Below, in pieces: positions 16,273 to 23,343 of a DNA stretch of 33,306 nucleotides (position 1 is the stretch's first letter; the number at the start of each line of letters is the position of its first letter). The position numbers and the translations under genes are program-made. This DNA is from an uncultured Oscillospiraceae bacterium (GTDB taxonomy: Bacteria > Bacillota > Clostridia > Oscillospirales > Oscillospiraceae): assembly GCA_900757655.1 (NCBI GenBank), contig CAAEOT010000043.1, forward strand, positions 1 to 33,306, read 5' to 3'. Under the pieces are notes generated by a model. The model did no database searches, was not told where the DNA came from, and worked only from the letters and a program-made list of their open reading frames with translations.

Positions 16273-16995
16273 ATGAGCATGACAGGCGCCATCGTCAACG
16301 CGCTGGCCATCGTGGCCGGCGGTGCGGTCGGCCTGCTGTTTCGGCGGGGCATCCCCGAGCGCGTGAGCAAGACGGTCATGATCGGTCTCGGCCTCTGCGT
16401 GCTGTATATCGGCATTTCGGGCGCGATGGAGTGCCGGAGCATCCTCATCGTCATCGTGTCCATGTCGCTCGGCGCGGCCGTGGGCGCGCTGCTGAACATC
16501 GACGGGGCCATCCACCGCCTCGGCACCTGGGTCGAGGCGCACGTTCACCGGCACGAGGGCGGCCCATCGCTGGCCGAGGGCTTTGTCACGGCGAGCCTGC
16601 TGTGCTGCGTGGGCGCCATGGCGGTCAACGGCTCGCTCGACGCCGGCATCCGCGGCGACAACAGCATTCTGCTCACCAAGTCGATGATCGACCTCGTCTT
16701 TTGCGCCATGATGGCCACGACGCTCGGCGCGGGCGTCATGCTCGCGGGTGCGGCGGTGTTCGTGGTCGAGGGGGCGCTCACGCTGCTGGCCGGGGCCATT
16801 GCGCCGCTGCTCTCGGAGGCGACGGTCGCGGACCTCACGTGCGCGGGCTCCCTGCTCGTGGCGGCCATCGGCCTCAACCAGACCGGCGCCACGAAGATCA
16901 AGGTGGCGGACTATCTGCCGGCGCTGCTGTTTGTGCCGCTCATCCGCTGGCTGGTCAGTTTGCCGGTCTGGCAGCAGATCGCCGCGTGGTTCTGA
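16273..16995 (+). CDS. DUF554 family membrane protein (YqgA/YdfK-like)
   Basis: Integral membrane protein of 240 residues with about six or seven hydrophobic segments and almost no large loops. The N-terminal GAIVNALAIVAGGAVGLLF, the LGAAVGALLNID stretch and the central GFVTASLLCCVGAMAVNGSLDAG are typical of the DUF554 family, whose function is not known. The ATG at 16273 has AAGGAG 9 bases upstream; the longer in-frame start at 16240 would add 11 hydrophilic residues before the ribosome site. Single gene following the LysR regulator with its own promoter. The perfect AT palindrome at 17002-17015 directly follows the stop. Confidence 0.87.
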   Translation: MSMTGAIVNALAIVAGGAVGLLFRRGIPERVSKTVMIGLGLCVLYIGISGAMECRSILIVIVSMSLGAAVGALLNIDGAIHRLGTWVEAHVHRHEGGPSLAEGFVTASLLCCVGAMAVNGSLDAGIRGDNSILLTKSMIDLVFCAMMATTLGAGVMLAGAAVFVVEGALTLLAGAIAPLLSEATVADLTCAGSLLVAAIGLNQTGATKIKVADYLPALLFVPLIRWLVSLPVWQQIAAWF

Positions 16996-17001
16996 ACGAT
17001 A

Positions 17002-17015
17002 CTATTTATAAATAG
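17002..17015. repeat. AT-rich perfect palindrome after the DUF554 gene
   Basis: CTATTTATAAATAG, 14 bases, 7 bases after the stop. Similar to TATTTAAATA at 16231-16240 before the gene. Could be a weak hairpin or a protein site. Confidence 0.4.
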
Positions 17016-17091
17016 CAAAGCGGCGCTTGCGGCGGCTTCCTGATTTGTATATTTTGGCGTTGTATGTGGGCGAAAAATCGCGTGGGAAGGC

Positions 17092-17120
17092 TTGCCTTTT
17101 CCGCGCGTTTGTGTTACGAT
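17092..17120 (+). promoter_or_regulatory. promoter of the YgjV-like gene
   Basis: TTGCCT (17092-17097), 17 bases, TACGAT (17115-17120), about 34 bases before the ATG. Confidence 0.55.
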
Positions 17121-17153
17121 ACTCTTTCCCGCGGGAAGAAAGGGTGTGGGCAC

Positions 17154-17669
17154 ATGGGTTTCTGGCTCAACCAGGCGCTGGGTCTGCTCGGCAGCCTGAT
17201 CGTGTTTGTCTCGGTGCAATTCAATAACCGCCGTGTCATCCTCGCCGCGCAGGCCGCCGCCTGCCTGATGTGGATCGTGCACTACGGGCTGCTCGGCGCG
17301 ATGACCGCCGCGACCATCAACATTCTGTCGTTCGCGCGCAGCGTCGTGTTTTACTTCAACGACCGCAAGTGGGCGCAGAGCCGCGCGTGGCTGTGGGCGT
17401 TTCTGGCGCTGTACGTCGTCAACACCGTCCTCACGTGGGACGGGCCGGTGAGTCTGCTGCCCGGCATCGCCATGAGCATGACAACGGTCGCGCTCTGGAC
17501 GCGCGACATGCGCCGCACGCGCCTGCTCTACCTGACCAATTCGCCGTTCTGGTTCACGTATGACATCCTCGCGCGCTCGTACTCGTGCATGGTCATCGAG
17601 GCCATCGCCTTCGTGTCCTACGTCGTCGCCGTGTGGCGGTTTGACATCAAAAAACAGCCGCAGACGTGA
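17154..17669 (+). CDS. YgjV-like inner membrane protein
   Basis: Small integral membrane protein of 171 residues with about five or six hydrophobic helices. The SVQFNNRRVILAAQ stretch, the WIVHYGLLGAMTAATINILSFAR segment and a short FNDRKWA loop resemble the YgjV family of uncharacterised bacterial inner membrane proteins. The ATG at 17154 sits downstream of a clear promoter, with an AAAGGGTG ribosome site; the upstream in-frame ATG at 17064 lies before the promoter and is excluded. It converges on the minus-strand dehydratase operon, with the hairpin cluster in between. Function unknown. Confidence 0.8.
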   Translation: MGFWLNQALGLLGSLIVFVSVQFNNRRVILAAQAAACLMWIVHYGLLGAMTAATINILSFARSVVFYFNDRKWAQSRAWLWAFLALYVVNTVLTWDGPVSLLPGIAMSMTTVALWTRDMRRTRLLYLTNSPFWFTYDILARSYSCMVIEAIAFVSYVVAVWRFDIKKQPQT

Positions 17670-17675
17670 TCGCGC

Positions 17676-17876
17676 GTGCCCAAAAGCGTTTTGGCACACG
17701 CTCAAACGAGACCCACTGTGTTGGGCTCTCGTTTGAAGGGACTGCAGCTCGCTGCATCGCACGAGCTGTGCACCGTCGGCGCACAACTCGCACGTTTGCG
17801 AGCCGAAATGTATTTTCTCCGCCGTACACGCCGCCGGAGAAAATGATTGGAATTTTTTGCGTTTGCGGACGCAAAC
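17676..17876. repeat. cluster of seven small inverted repeats (possible structured RNA)
   Basis: Within 200 bases I find GTGCC-AAAA/TTTTGGCAC (17676-17697), TCAAACGAGA/TCTCGTTTGA with inner CCCA/TGGG (17702-17736), TGCAG/CTGCA (17743-17756), CGAG-TGTGC/GCACA-CTCG (17762-17790), CTCGCA/TGCGAG (17787-17802), ATTTTCTCC/GGAGAAAAT (17812-17844) and GTTTGCG/CGCAAAC (17861-17876). The fourth and fifth share CTCG at 17787-17790 and exclude one another. No protein-coding frame fits. It may be an RNA, a composite repeat, or the 3' leader of the YgjV-like gene. I do not recognise a known RNA family. Confidence 0.6.
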
Positions 17877-17904
17877 TCTGCGAGCCTTTTGTAACGGCCT
17901 GCAA

Positions 17905-17932
17905 AAACTCCCCGCCTTCGGGCGGGGAGTTT
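17905..17932 (-). terminator. terminator of the dehydratase operon
   Basis: Perfect 12-base arms (17905-17916 and 17921-17932) with a TTCG loop on the plus strand; on the minus strand TTTTT follows. It lies about 65 bases after the dehydratase stop. Confidence 0.85.
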
Positions 17933-17996
17933 GCGTGTTTAAAAAGGGCTTTGTATTTTGCCGGGAACTCAACGAAGCGGTTCTCGATGGAGCGGA

Positions 17997-19571
17997 TTAC
18001 CACGTCAGCGCGTCGTCAAAGTCCACGAGGTCGGGCCGCACGGGCTCCTCGCCCATGACGGTCTGCATATAGAGGTTGACCTGCCGGCGCATATCGCGCT
18101 TGGAGATCGTGCGCGAATCGAGCAGATCCTGCGCGACCCAGAGCATGTGCACGCCGCGCGCGGCTGCCTGCTCCTCGAACACACCGCGCAGACCATCCAT
18201 GCCCTTGCAGGAGATCTGGTCGTACATGAGCACCATGTCGGCGTTGTACTGTTTGCAGACGACCCACAGCTCATCGAGCACGTTCGCGTAGCCGCCCTTC
18301 GTGTGCTTGCGCATGGTGGTGCGCTGGTAGCTGCGGGCGAGGTCGGCGAGCGCCTGATCGGGGTCCTCGGTGTTGATAATGATGTCGGAAATGAGCGACT
18401 CCATGCTCGCCACGACGTTGATGCCCCAGCAGTTTTCCGCCCAGACGGAGAAGTCGGGGTAGAAGTTCGCCGGGCACGACCACTCGACGCAGCGGTGGCG
18501 CATCGCGGGGGCGCAGGGCTTTTTCTGCTGGTAGCCGCGCATCATGATACGGTTGACGCGGCGGTCGGTGTCGAGAAAATGCGGGTCCATGCCGCCGGAG
18601 AGATGGTAGAAAAACATGCGGTAGATCCAGAACGTCTCGCCCGTCATCTGCGGGTAGGGCGTGCGGTTGACCTCCCACTTCTGCAGCTCGTACTCCGTCT
18701 CCTGATTGTAGACCTTCATGGCGCGGAAAAACGCGTCCCAGTCGAACGTCTCGCCGGTCTGCTCCTCGATGAAGCGGATCAGGCCGCGCAGCTCCTCGAC
18801 GGCGTAGTCCTGCACCGCCTCCTCATTGTAGCGGATGGGCACGCCGAAGTAGTACGTCGGGAGGTTGAAGTACCGGTCCTGATACGACGTCGTGGCAACG
18901 CTGCCGTCGCATGGCATATTGCAGGCGACAAAGCACGTGCCGAGCTTGGGATACTCGTCGCGCAGGGCGCAGCCGGCCTCGGCCGAGGGCAGGGGGCAAA
19001 CGTCGGCGGGGATGCCGAAGTTTTCGGCCGCGTCGAGGTACGGCGGCGTGATCTGCTGGTCGAGGATGGAGCACAGAAACACCGGCAGCACCTGCGCCGG
19101 CAGGTAGATGAGGTTCGGGAAGCCGGCCATGATCTCGCCCGGGACGAGCTCGTCAAAGAGCACGACCTTCTTCGACAGTTTGTTGCCAGGGTGGAAGTGC
19201 TCGTCGGCCACGAATGAGATGCGCAGCAGGTCGGTGGCCTTTTTCACGATGCGGTCGTACTGCGCGCGGGCCATGCGCAGCTGGTTGCCGCGCATACCGA
19301 GTGTGCCGCGGTCGACAAAGTTCGGGTAGGTCAGATAGGTCGCAAACCACTGGTAGCGAAACAGCGCGCGCACGGCCGACACCGGGCACTTGGCCACGAA
19401 GACGACCATGTCCTTCCAGCACTTGAGCCACATATAGAAATCGAACGCCGTGTCGCGCACGCCGCGCAGCTCACGGTAGCGAAATTGTCCCTTCTCGGGA
19501 TTGAAGCGGTATGTATAGTCATTGATGTGGCGGAGAAACTCCCGCAGGGAGCGCTTTTCCTTGTCAGCCAT
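17997..19571 (-). CDS. 2-hydroxyacyl-CoA dehydratase-family subunit (larger)
   Basis: Iron-sulfur protein of 524 residues in the 2-hydroxyglutaryl-CoA dehydratase/benzoyl-CoA reductase superfamily, which removes water from 2-hydroxyacyl-CoA by a ketyl-radical route. Candidate cluster ligands lie in GTCFVACNMPCDG and HRCVEWSCP. It is longer than typical HgdA/HgdB subunits (about 400-480), with about 95 extra N-terminal residues that look helical. I chose the ATG at 19571 because GGAGG lies 9 bases upstream; a GTG two codons earlier is too close to it. The gene follows the smaller subunit after a 2-base gap, and a terminator follows. No activator ATPase (HgdC/BadF type) or CoA transferase is in the window, so substrate and activity stay open. 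Confidence 0.8.
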   Translation of the reverse strand: MADKEKRSLREFLRHINDYTYRFNPEKGQFRYRELRGVRDTAFDFYMWLKCWKDMVVFVAKCPVSAVRALFRYQWFATYLTYPNFVDRGTLGMRGNQLRMARAQYDRIVKKATDLLRISFVADEHFHPGNKLSKKVVLFDELVPGEIMAGFPNLIYLPAQVLPVFLCSILDQQITPPYLDAAENFGIPADVCPLPSAEAGCALRDEYPKLGTCFVACNMPCDGSVATTSYQDRYFNLPTYYFGVPIRYNEEAVQDYAVEELRGLIRFIEEQTGETFDWDAFFRAMKVYNQETEYELQKWEVNRTPYPQMTGETFWIYRMFFYHLSGGMDPHFLDTDRRVNRIMMRGYQQKKPCAPAMRHRCVEWSCPANFYPDFSVWAENCWGINVVASMESLISDIIINTEDPDQALADLARSYQRTTMRKHTKGGYANVLDELWVVCKQYNADMVLMYDQISCKGMDGLRGVFEEQAAARGVHMLWVAQDLLDSRTISKRDMRRQVNLYMQTVMGEEPVRPDLVDFDDALTW

Positions 19572-19573
19572 GG

Positions 19574-20770
19574 TCACTTGCCTCCTCTCTGCGCCTGGAG
19601 CTGCTTGATCTCCAGACTCTCGACGAATGCCTGCACGCGCGTGCGCAGCTGGCCGTTGCCGCCGGTGGCGTTCTGCCGGTCGACCGCGACGGACGGGATG
19701 CCGTAGTCGTGCGTGATGACGTGGCTCGCCAGCGCGCGCTCATACCCCCAGTACTCGCAGAACTTGAGCTGTTCGTACAGCACGCCCTGCGCGTGGTACT
19801 CCTCGCACAGGTCGCGCACGAGCTGCCAGCGGCCCTCCACCTTTTCGCGCTGCATGTAGCGCGGGCACTGGCTCGTGGTGAGATAGTGCCGGGCGATGCT
19901 CTCGAGCACCGGCAGGTCGGGGTCGAGATGGATCTCCTCGCGACCGGGCGTGGAGCCGAAGCAGAAGCGGTCGACCACGACGAGCGCGCCCGCCTCCTCC
20001 ACGAGCTTGGTAAAGCCGGGGTCGTCGATCTCGCTGCCGACGACGGCGATCTTCACGCGGAAGTTCGGCTTGGCGTCGGGCTCGCGGCGGCGCAGCTCCT
20101 CGAGCGTCTCGCGCAGCTTGTCGACGATGAGGTATTTCGGGCAGCAGTAGCTCACGAGGTTGAGGATGTGGTACTCATAGCCCGTGATGCGCGGGTTTTC
20201 CTCCTTGCGGAACTGGCCGATCTCGGTCAGGATGCGGCAGATCTCGTTGTGCTCGGCCACGGCCTTGCGCAGCGCGTCGTCCGAAACGTCCACGCCGTAG
20301 ACTTCGTGCAGCGGCTCGAGCACCTTGCGCCGGAGCTGGTCGACATAGTGGCGCACGGTATTGTCCGTGACCTTGAAGGGCATGTCGAGGAAGGTAACGA
20401 AAAACTGCTCGTTGTCCACGAGGTGCAGCAGCTCGAAGTGCTCGAGCGCACGGTTCATCTCCGAGCAGGTCTCCGTTGCCAGCAGGGCGGACAGGAAGTT
20501 GTAGCCCCCCTCGATGCCGCGCTCCAGCAGCGACTTGCAGTAGTCGCAGATGAAGTTCGACATATAGTACGACGAGATGTCCAGCGACCCCGTCAGCGGC
20601 GCGCGCAGACGCACCGAAAAGCAGTCGCCGGTGTTGAGCAGCACCTCGGGCATGTGGTAGCAGGTGTAGGCCAGCGCGTGCTTCCCCTCGGCACACGCCT
20701 GCTGCACGAGCGGGTTGTTCGCGCTCTCGAGCAGCTTTTCAAATTCGTAAAGATACTTCAGGTCTTTCAA
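19574..20770 (-). CDS. 2-hydroxyacyl-CoA dehydratase-family subunit (smaller, HgdB-like)
   Basis: Second subunit of the dehydratase pair, 398 residues, normal HgdB length. Cysteines that may bind its cluster are in TCYHMPEVLLNTGD, CDYCKS and ETCSEMNR; the first of these corresponds to the family's conserved Cys-x-x-x-Pro-Glu segment. A C-terminal QLKFCEYWGYE resembles the stretch that in the family holds a late cluster cysteine. The start is TTG at 20770, with GGAGGGGAG upstream in the leader. Transcribed first in a two-gene operon from the promoter at 20816-20844. The two subunits would form a heterodimer. Whether it dehydrates a 2-hydroxyacyl-CoA or does a related reduction cannot be told from sequence. 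Confidence 0.8.
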   Translation of the reverse strand: MKDLKYLYEFEKLLESANNPLVQQACAEGKHALAYTCYHMPEVLLNTGDCFSVRLRAPLTGSLDISSYYMSNFICDYCKSLLERGIEGGYNFLSALLATETCSEMNRALEHFELLHLVDNEQFFVTFLDMPFKVTDNTVRHYVDQLRRKVLEPLHEVYGVDVSDDALRKAVAEHNEICRILTEIGQFRKEENPRITGYEYHILNLVSYCCPKYLIVDKLRETLEELRRREPDAKPNFRVKIAVVGSEIDDPGFTKLVEEAGALVVVDRFCFGSTPGREEIHLDPDLPVLESIARHYLTTSQCPRYMQREKVEGRWQLVRDLCEEYHAQGVLYEQLKFCEYWGYERALASHVITHDYGIPSVAVDRQNATGGNGQLRTRVQAFVESLEIKQLQAQRGGK

Positions 20771-20815
20771 ACGGCTCTCCCCTCCATGTTAAAAAAGTCG
20801 CATACTGGTAGACAC

Positions 20816-20844
20816 ATTATACAGGACATTGTCCCATATCGCAA
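20816..20844 (-). promoter_or_regulatory. promoter of the dehydratase operon with a palindrome in its spacer
   Basis: On the minus strand TTGCGA (20839-20844), 17 bases, perfect TATAAT (20816-20821). The spacer contains the palindrome GGACATTGTCC (20824-20834), placed where a bound repressor would block RNA polymerase. Confidence 0.65.
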
Positions 20845-20906
20845 TAGATTTTGAACATCTTTCCTGAAAATGTGCAAAAATTGACCACCCGTTTCCAGCG
20901 CCGCTG

Positions 20907-20915
20907 TGGTATAAT
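20907..20915 (+). promoter_or_regulatory. extended -10 promoter for the two small genes
   Basis: TGGTATAAT is an extended perfect -10 about 31 bases before the ATG. TTGACC at 20881-20886 is 23 bases away, too far for a normal -35. Confidence 0.55.
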
Positions 20916-20946
20916 GGGCGCAGAAAATGTGCAGGAGGTGCCCGTC

Positions 20947-21186
20947 ATGAAGCCCCAGTTTGCCAATGTGTTCAACGTCTCGGTCAACGACAACCGCTCG
21001 GAGTGCTCGCTGAGCTTTTACCACATGTATATGCAGCACAATTACACGCCCCAGCCCAAGGGCCTGATCGACATGCCGGAAAAGACGGTCGGCGAGGTCG
21101 CGAGCATCATGCTCACGCGCGAGGGGGCGCACGCGCTCACGCGCCTGCTCATCCAGAGCTTCGGCCTGCCGGAGGATCAGGCATGA
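20947..21186 (+). CDS. small conserved-looking protein (DUF3467-like)
   Basis: A 79-residue soluble protein. The start FANVFNVSVNDNRSECSLSFYH and the later VGEVASIMLTREGAHALTRLL resemble the DUF3467 pattern (an N-terminal strand, then a helix around residues that follow an R/S-M-x-x-E/A-H-A motif). I am not certain of this assignment. The ATG at 20947 has AGGAGGTG 6 bases upstream. It overlaps the next gene by an ATGA, so both are made together. Function unknown. Confidence 0.72.
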   Translation: MKPQFANVFNVSVNDNRSECSLSFYHMYMQHNYTPQPKGLIDMPEKTVGEVASIMLTREGAHALTRLLIQSFGLPEDQA

Positions 21187-21410
21187 GCGCGGCGGAGACG
21201 CTCCGCCCCGGCCGCTACCGGCACTTCAAGGGGAAGGAATATGAGCTGCTCTTTCTCGCCACGCACTCGGAGACATTGGAGCCGATGGTCGTCTACCGCG
21301 CGCTCTATGGGGAGCGCGGCGTCTGGGTGCGCCCCGCCGCCATGTGGGACGAGGAGATCGAGCGCGACGGGCGGACCGTCCGCCGCTTCACATACATTGG
21401 CGATGCATAA
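21183..21410 (+). CDS. DUF1653-family small protein
   Basis: A 75-residue protein matching the DUF1653 pattern: GRYRHFKGKEYELLFLATHSE, then an MVVYRALYGERGVWVRP core and a short C-terminal strand. Members are single small domains of unknown function that are widespread in bacteria. The ATG overlaps the previous stop by 4 bases, implying coupling. A perfect hairpin lies 4 bases after the stop. Confidence 0.85.
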   Translation: MSAAETLRPGRYRHFKGKEYELLFLATHSETLEPMVVYRALYGERGVWVRPAAMWDEEIERDGRTVRRFTYIGDA

Positions 21411-21414
21411 ACAC

Positions 21415-21444
21415 AGCGCGCCGGGGCAAATGCCCCGGCGCGCT
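21415..21444. terminator. bidirectional hairpin between convergent genes
   Basis: Perfect 14-base arms (21415-21428 and 21431-21444), between the DUF1653 stop at 21410 and the ABC transporter stop at 21462. GC-rich stem without a long T-tract on either strand. Confidence 0.7.
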
Positions 21445-21461
21445 GCTTGCGTCGCGGTATG

Positions 21462-23201
21462 TTAAATCAGGTGCTGCGCGCGGCAGAGCGCGGCATATTC
21501 ACCATCGCGGGCGATGAGCTCGGCGGGCGTGCCCTGCTCGCAGATGCGCGCGCCGTCGATCACGGCGATGCGGTCGGCGCCCTGCACGGTGCTCAGCCGG
21601 TGGGCGATGAGGATGCACGTGCGGCCGCGGGCGAGCGTGTCGAGCGCGCGCTGGATGCGCTGCTCGGTCACGGAGTCGAGCGCACTCGTGGCCTCGTCGA
21701 GGATGAGGATCTGCGGATTTTTCAGAAACAGGCGCGCGATGCTCAGCCGCTGCTTCTGTCCGCCGGAGAGCATGACGCCGCGCTCGCCGACATAGGTGTC
21801 GTACCCGTCGGGCATGGCGCGGATCTCGCGGTCGATCTCGGCACAGCGCGCGGCCTGCTCGATCTCGGCGTCCGTGGCGTCGGGGCGGCCGTAGCGGATG
21901 TTTTCGCGGATGGTGTCCGCAAACAGAAACACCTCCTGCTGCAGCACGCCGACGCAGCGGCGCAGGGATGCCTGCGTCACGGTGCGCACATCGATGCCGT
22001 CGATGCAGACGGAGCCCTGCGTCACGTCGTAAAACCGCGGCAGCAGCTGGCACAGCGTCGTCTTGCCGCCGCCCGAGGGGCCGACGACGGCCAGCGTCTC
22101 GCCCGGAGCGATGTGCAGGTCGATGTGCGAGAGCACGTTCACGCCCCCGGCATAGTCAAAGCTCACGTCGTTGTAGTCCACCTGCCCGCGCACCGGCGGC
22201 AGCTCCCGCGCGTCCGGCGCGTCGGCAATGTCGGGCTGGATGCGCATCAGCTCCAGAAAGCGCTGGAAGCCTGCCGTGCCGTCGGTGAACACCTCCATGA
22301 AGTTCACGAGCGTGCGGATGGGGGAGATGAACGTCGTCACGTACAGGGAAAACGTGATCAGATCCACGTAGTCCATCTGCCCGCGCATGATGAATGCGCC
22401 GCCGAGCGCGATGACCACGACCTGCATGGCCGACATGGTGAACTCCATCCCGCCCTGGAACACGCCCATGGCGCGGTACCAGTCGGTCTTGCTGTGCTTG
22501 TAGCGGTCGTTGCAGGCGAGGAACTTCTCGCGCTCGGCCGCCTCGTTCGTGAACGCTTTGGCCGTGCGCACGCCGGAAATGCCGGACTCGATGACGGTGT
22601 TGATCTCCGCCTGGCGGCGCTTGACGGCGACGTTCGCATCGTTCATGCGCCGGCGCTGGCGCATGGTGATCCACACCGACAGCGGCACGAGCAGCAGCAG
22701 CACCAGCGTCAGCTGCCAGCAGATCGGCGCCATGAGCGCGAGTGCGCCGCCGAGCGTGACCACCGCCGTGAGCAGGTACTCCGGGCCGTGGTGCGCCAGC
22801 TCCGTGATGGAAAACAGGTCGCTCGTCATGCGGCTCATGAGCACGCCTGTGCGGTTCTGGTCAAAGAAGCGGAAACTCATTGTCTGCAGGTGCTCAAACA
22901 GCGCCTGACGCATATCCGCCTCGATGAGCACGCCGCAGCGGTGACCGATGACGGTCACGGCGTACTTGAACACGGCCTTGAGCAGGTAGGCCGCCAGCAG
23001 CGCCGCCATGACGGCGAAAAACGTCCGGTACAGCCCCAGCGGCAGCAGGCGCAGCATCGCCTGGCGCGACACGTAGGGAAACGCCAGGTCCGCCGCGCAC
23101 GAGAGCAGCGCGAAGAGCATATCGAGCGCGAACAGCCGCCGGTGCGGCCGGTAATAGGTCAAAAACTGCCGCAGTGGGCGGCCGGAATCATTCGAATGCA
23201 T
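21462..23201 (-). CDS. ABC exporter, fused membrane and ATPase domains
   Basis: Half-transporter of 579 residues: an N-terminal type IV exporter membrane domain (about 10-310, six helices) followed by a nucleotide-binding domain (about 335-579). Visible motifs: Walker A GPSGGGKT, Q-loop region GVLQQEVFLF, signature LSGGQKQR, Walker B ILILDEATSALD, and switch His in IAHRLS. It resembles multidrug/lipid exporters such as MsbA and BmrA; the cargo cannot be assigned. It probably works as a homodimer, because no second half-transporter is adjacent. The ATG at 23201 has AGGGGAG 7 bases upstream. It has its own strong promoter, divergent from the VanY-type gene. Confidence 0.92.
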   Translation of the reverse strand: MHSNDSGRPLRQFLTYYRPHRRLFALDMLFALLSCAADLAFPYVSRQAMLRLLPLGLYRTFFAVMAALLAAYLLKAVFKYAVTVIGHRCGVLIEADMRQALFEHLQTMSFRFFDQNRTGVLMSRMTSDLFSITELAHHGPEYLLTAVVTLGGALALMAPICWQLTLVLLLLVPLSVWITMRQRRRMNDANVAVKRRQAEINTVIESGISGVRTAKAFTNEAAEREKFLACNDRYKHSKTDWYRAMGVFQGGMEFTMSAMQVVVIALGGAFIMRGQMDYVDLITFSLYVTTFISPIRTLVNFMEVFTDGTAGFQRFLELMRIQPDIADAPDARELPPVRGQVDYNDVSFDYAGGVNVLSHIDLHIAPGETLAVVGPSGGGKTTLCQLLPRFYDVTQGSVCIDGIDVRTVTQASLRRCVGVLQQEVFLFADTIRENIRYGRPDATDAEIEQAARCAEIDREIRAMPDGYDTYVGERGVMLSGGQKQRLSIARLFLKNPQILILDEATSALDSVTEQRIQRALDTLARGRTCILIAHRLSTVQGADRIAVIDGARICEQGTPAELIARDGEYAALCRAQHLI

Positions 23202-23223
23202 GGAATCGCTCCCCTTCCGAGAC

Positions 23224-23252
23224 AGTTTATCCGCTCCGGCGGTGTGTGTCAA
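23224..23252 (-). promoter_or_regulatory. promoter of the ABC exporter gene
   Basis: On the minus strand a perfect TTGACA (23247-23252), 17 bases, TAAACT (23224-23229). Confidence 0.7.
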
Positions 23253-23267
23253 GCCGCGGTTTTGGGA

Positions 23268-23296
23268 TTGACCCGCCGCCGGAAACGTGATACCAT
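23268..23296 (+). promoter_or_regulatory. promoter of the VanY-type gene
   Basis: TTGACC (23268-23273), 17 bases, TACCAT (23291-23296), about 48 bases before the ATG and divergent from the exporter promoter. Confidence 0.6.
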
Positions 23297-23343
23297 ATTT
23301 TCGGTCACTTTGTGCCGAAACCTGTCACCGAGGATGTGGGGAT

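Noticed and set aside
17676..17932. CRISPR array
   Set aside because: The segments are inverted repeats of different sequence, not one direct repeat separated by spacers; no cas gene is near.
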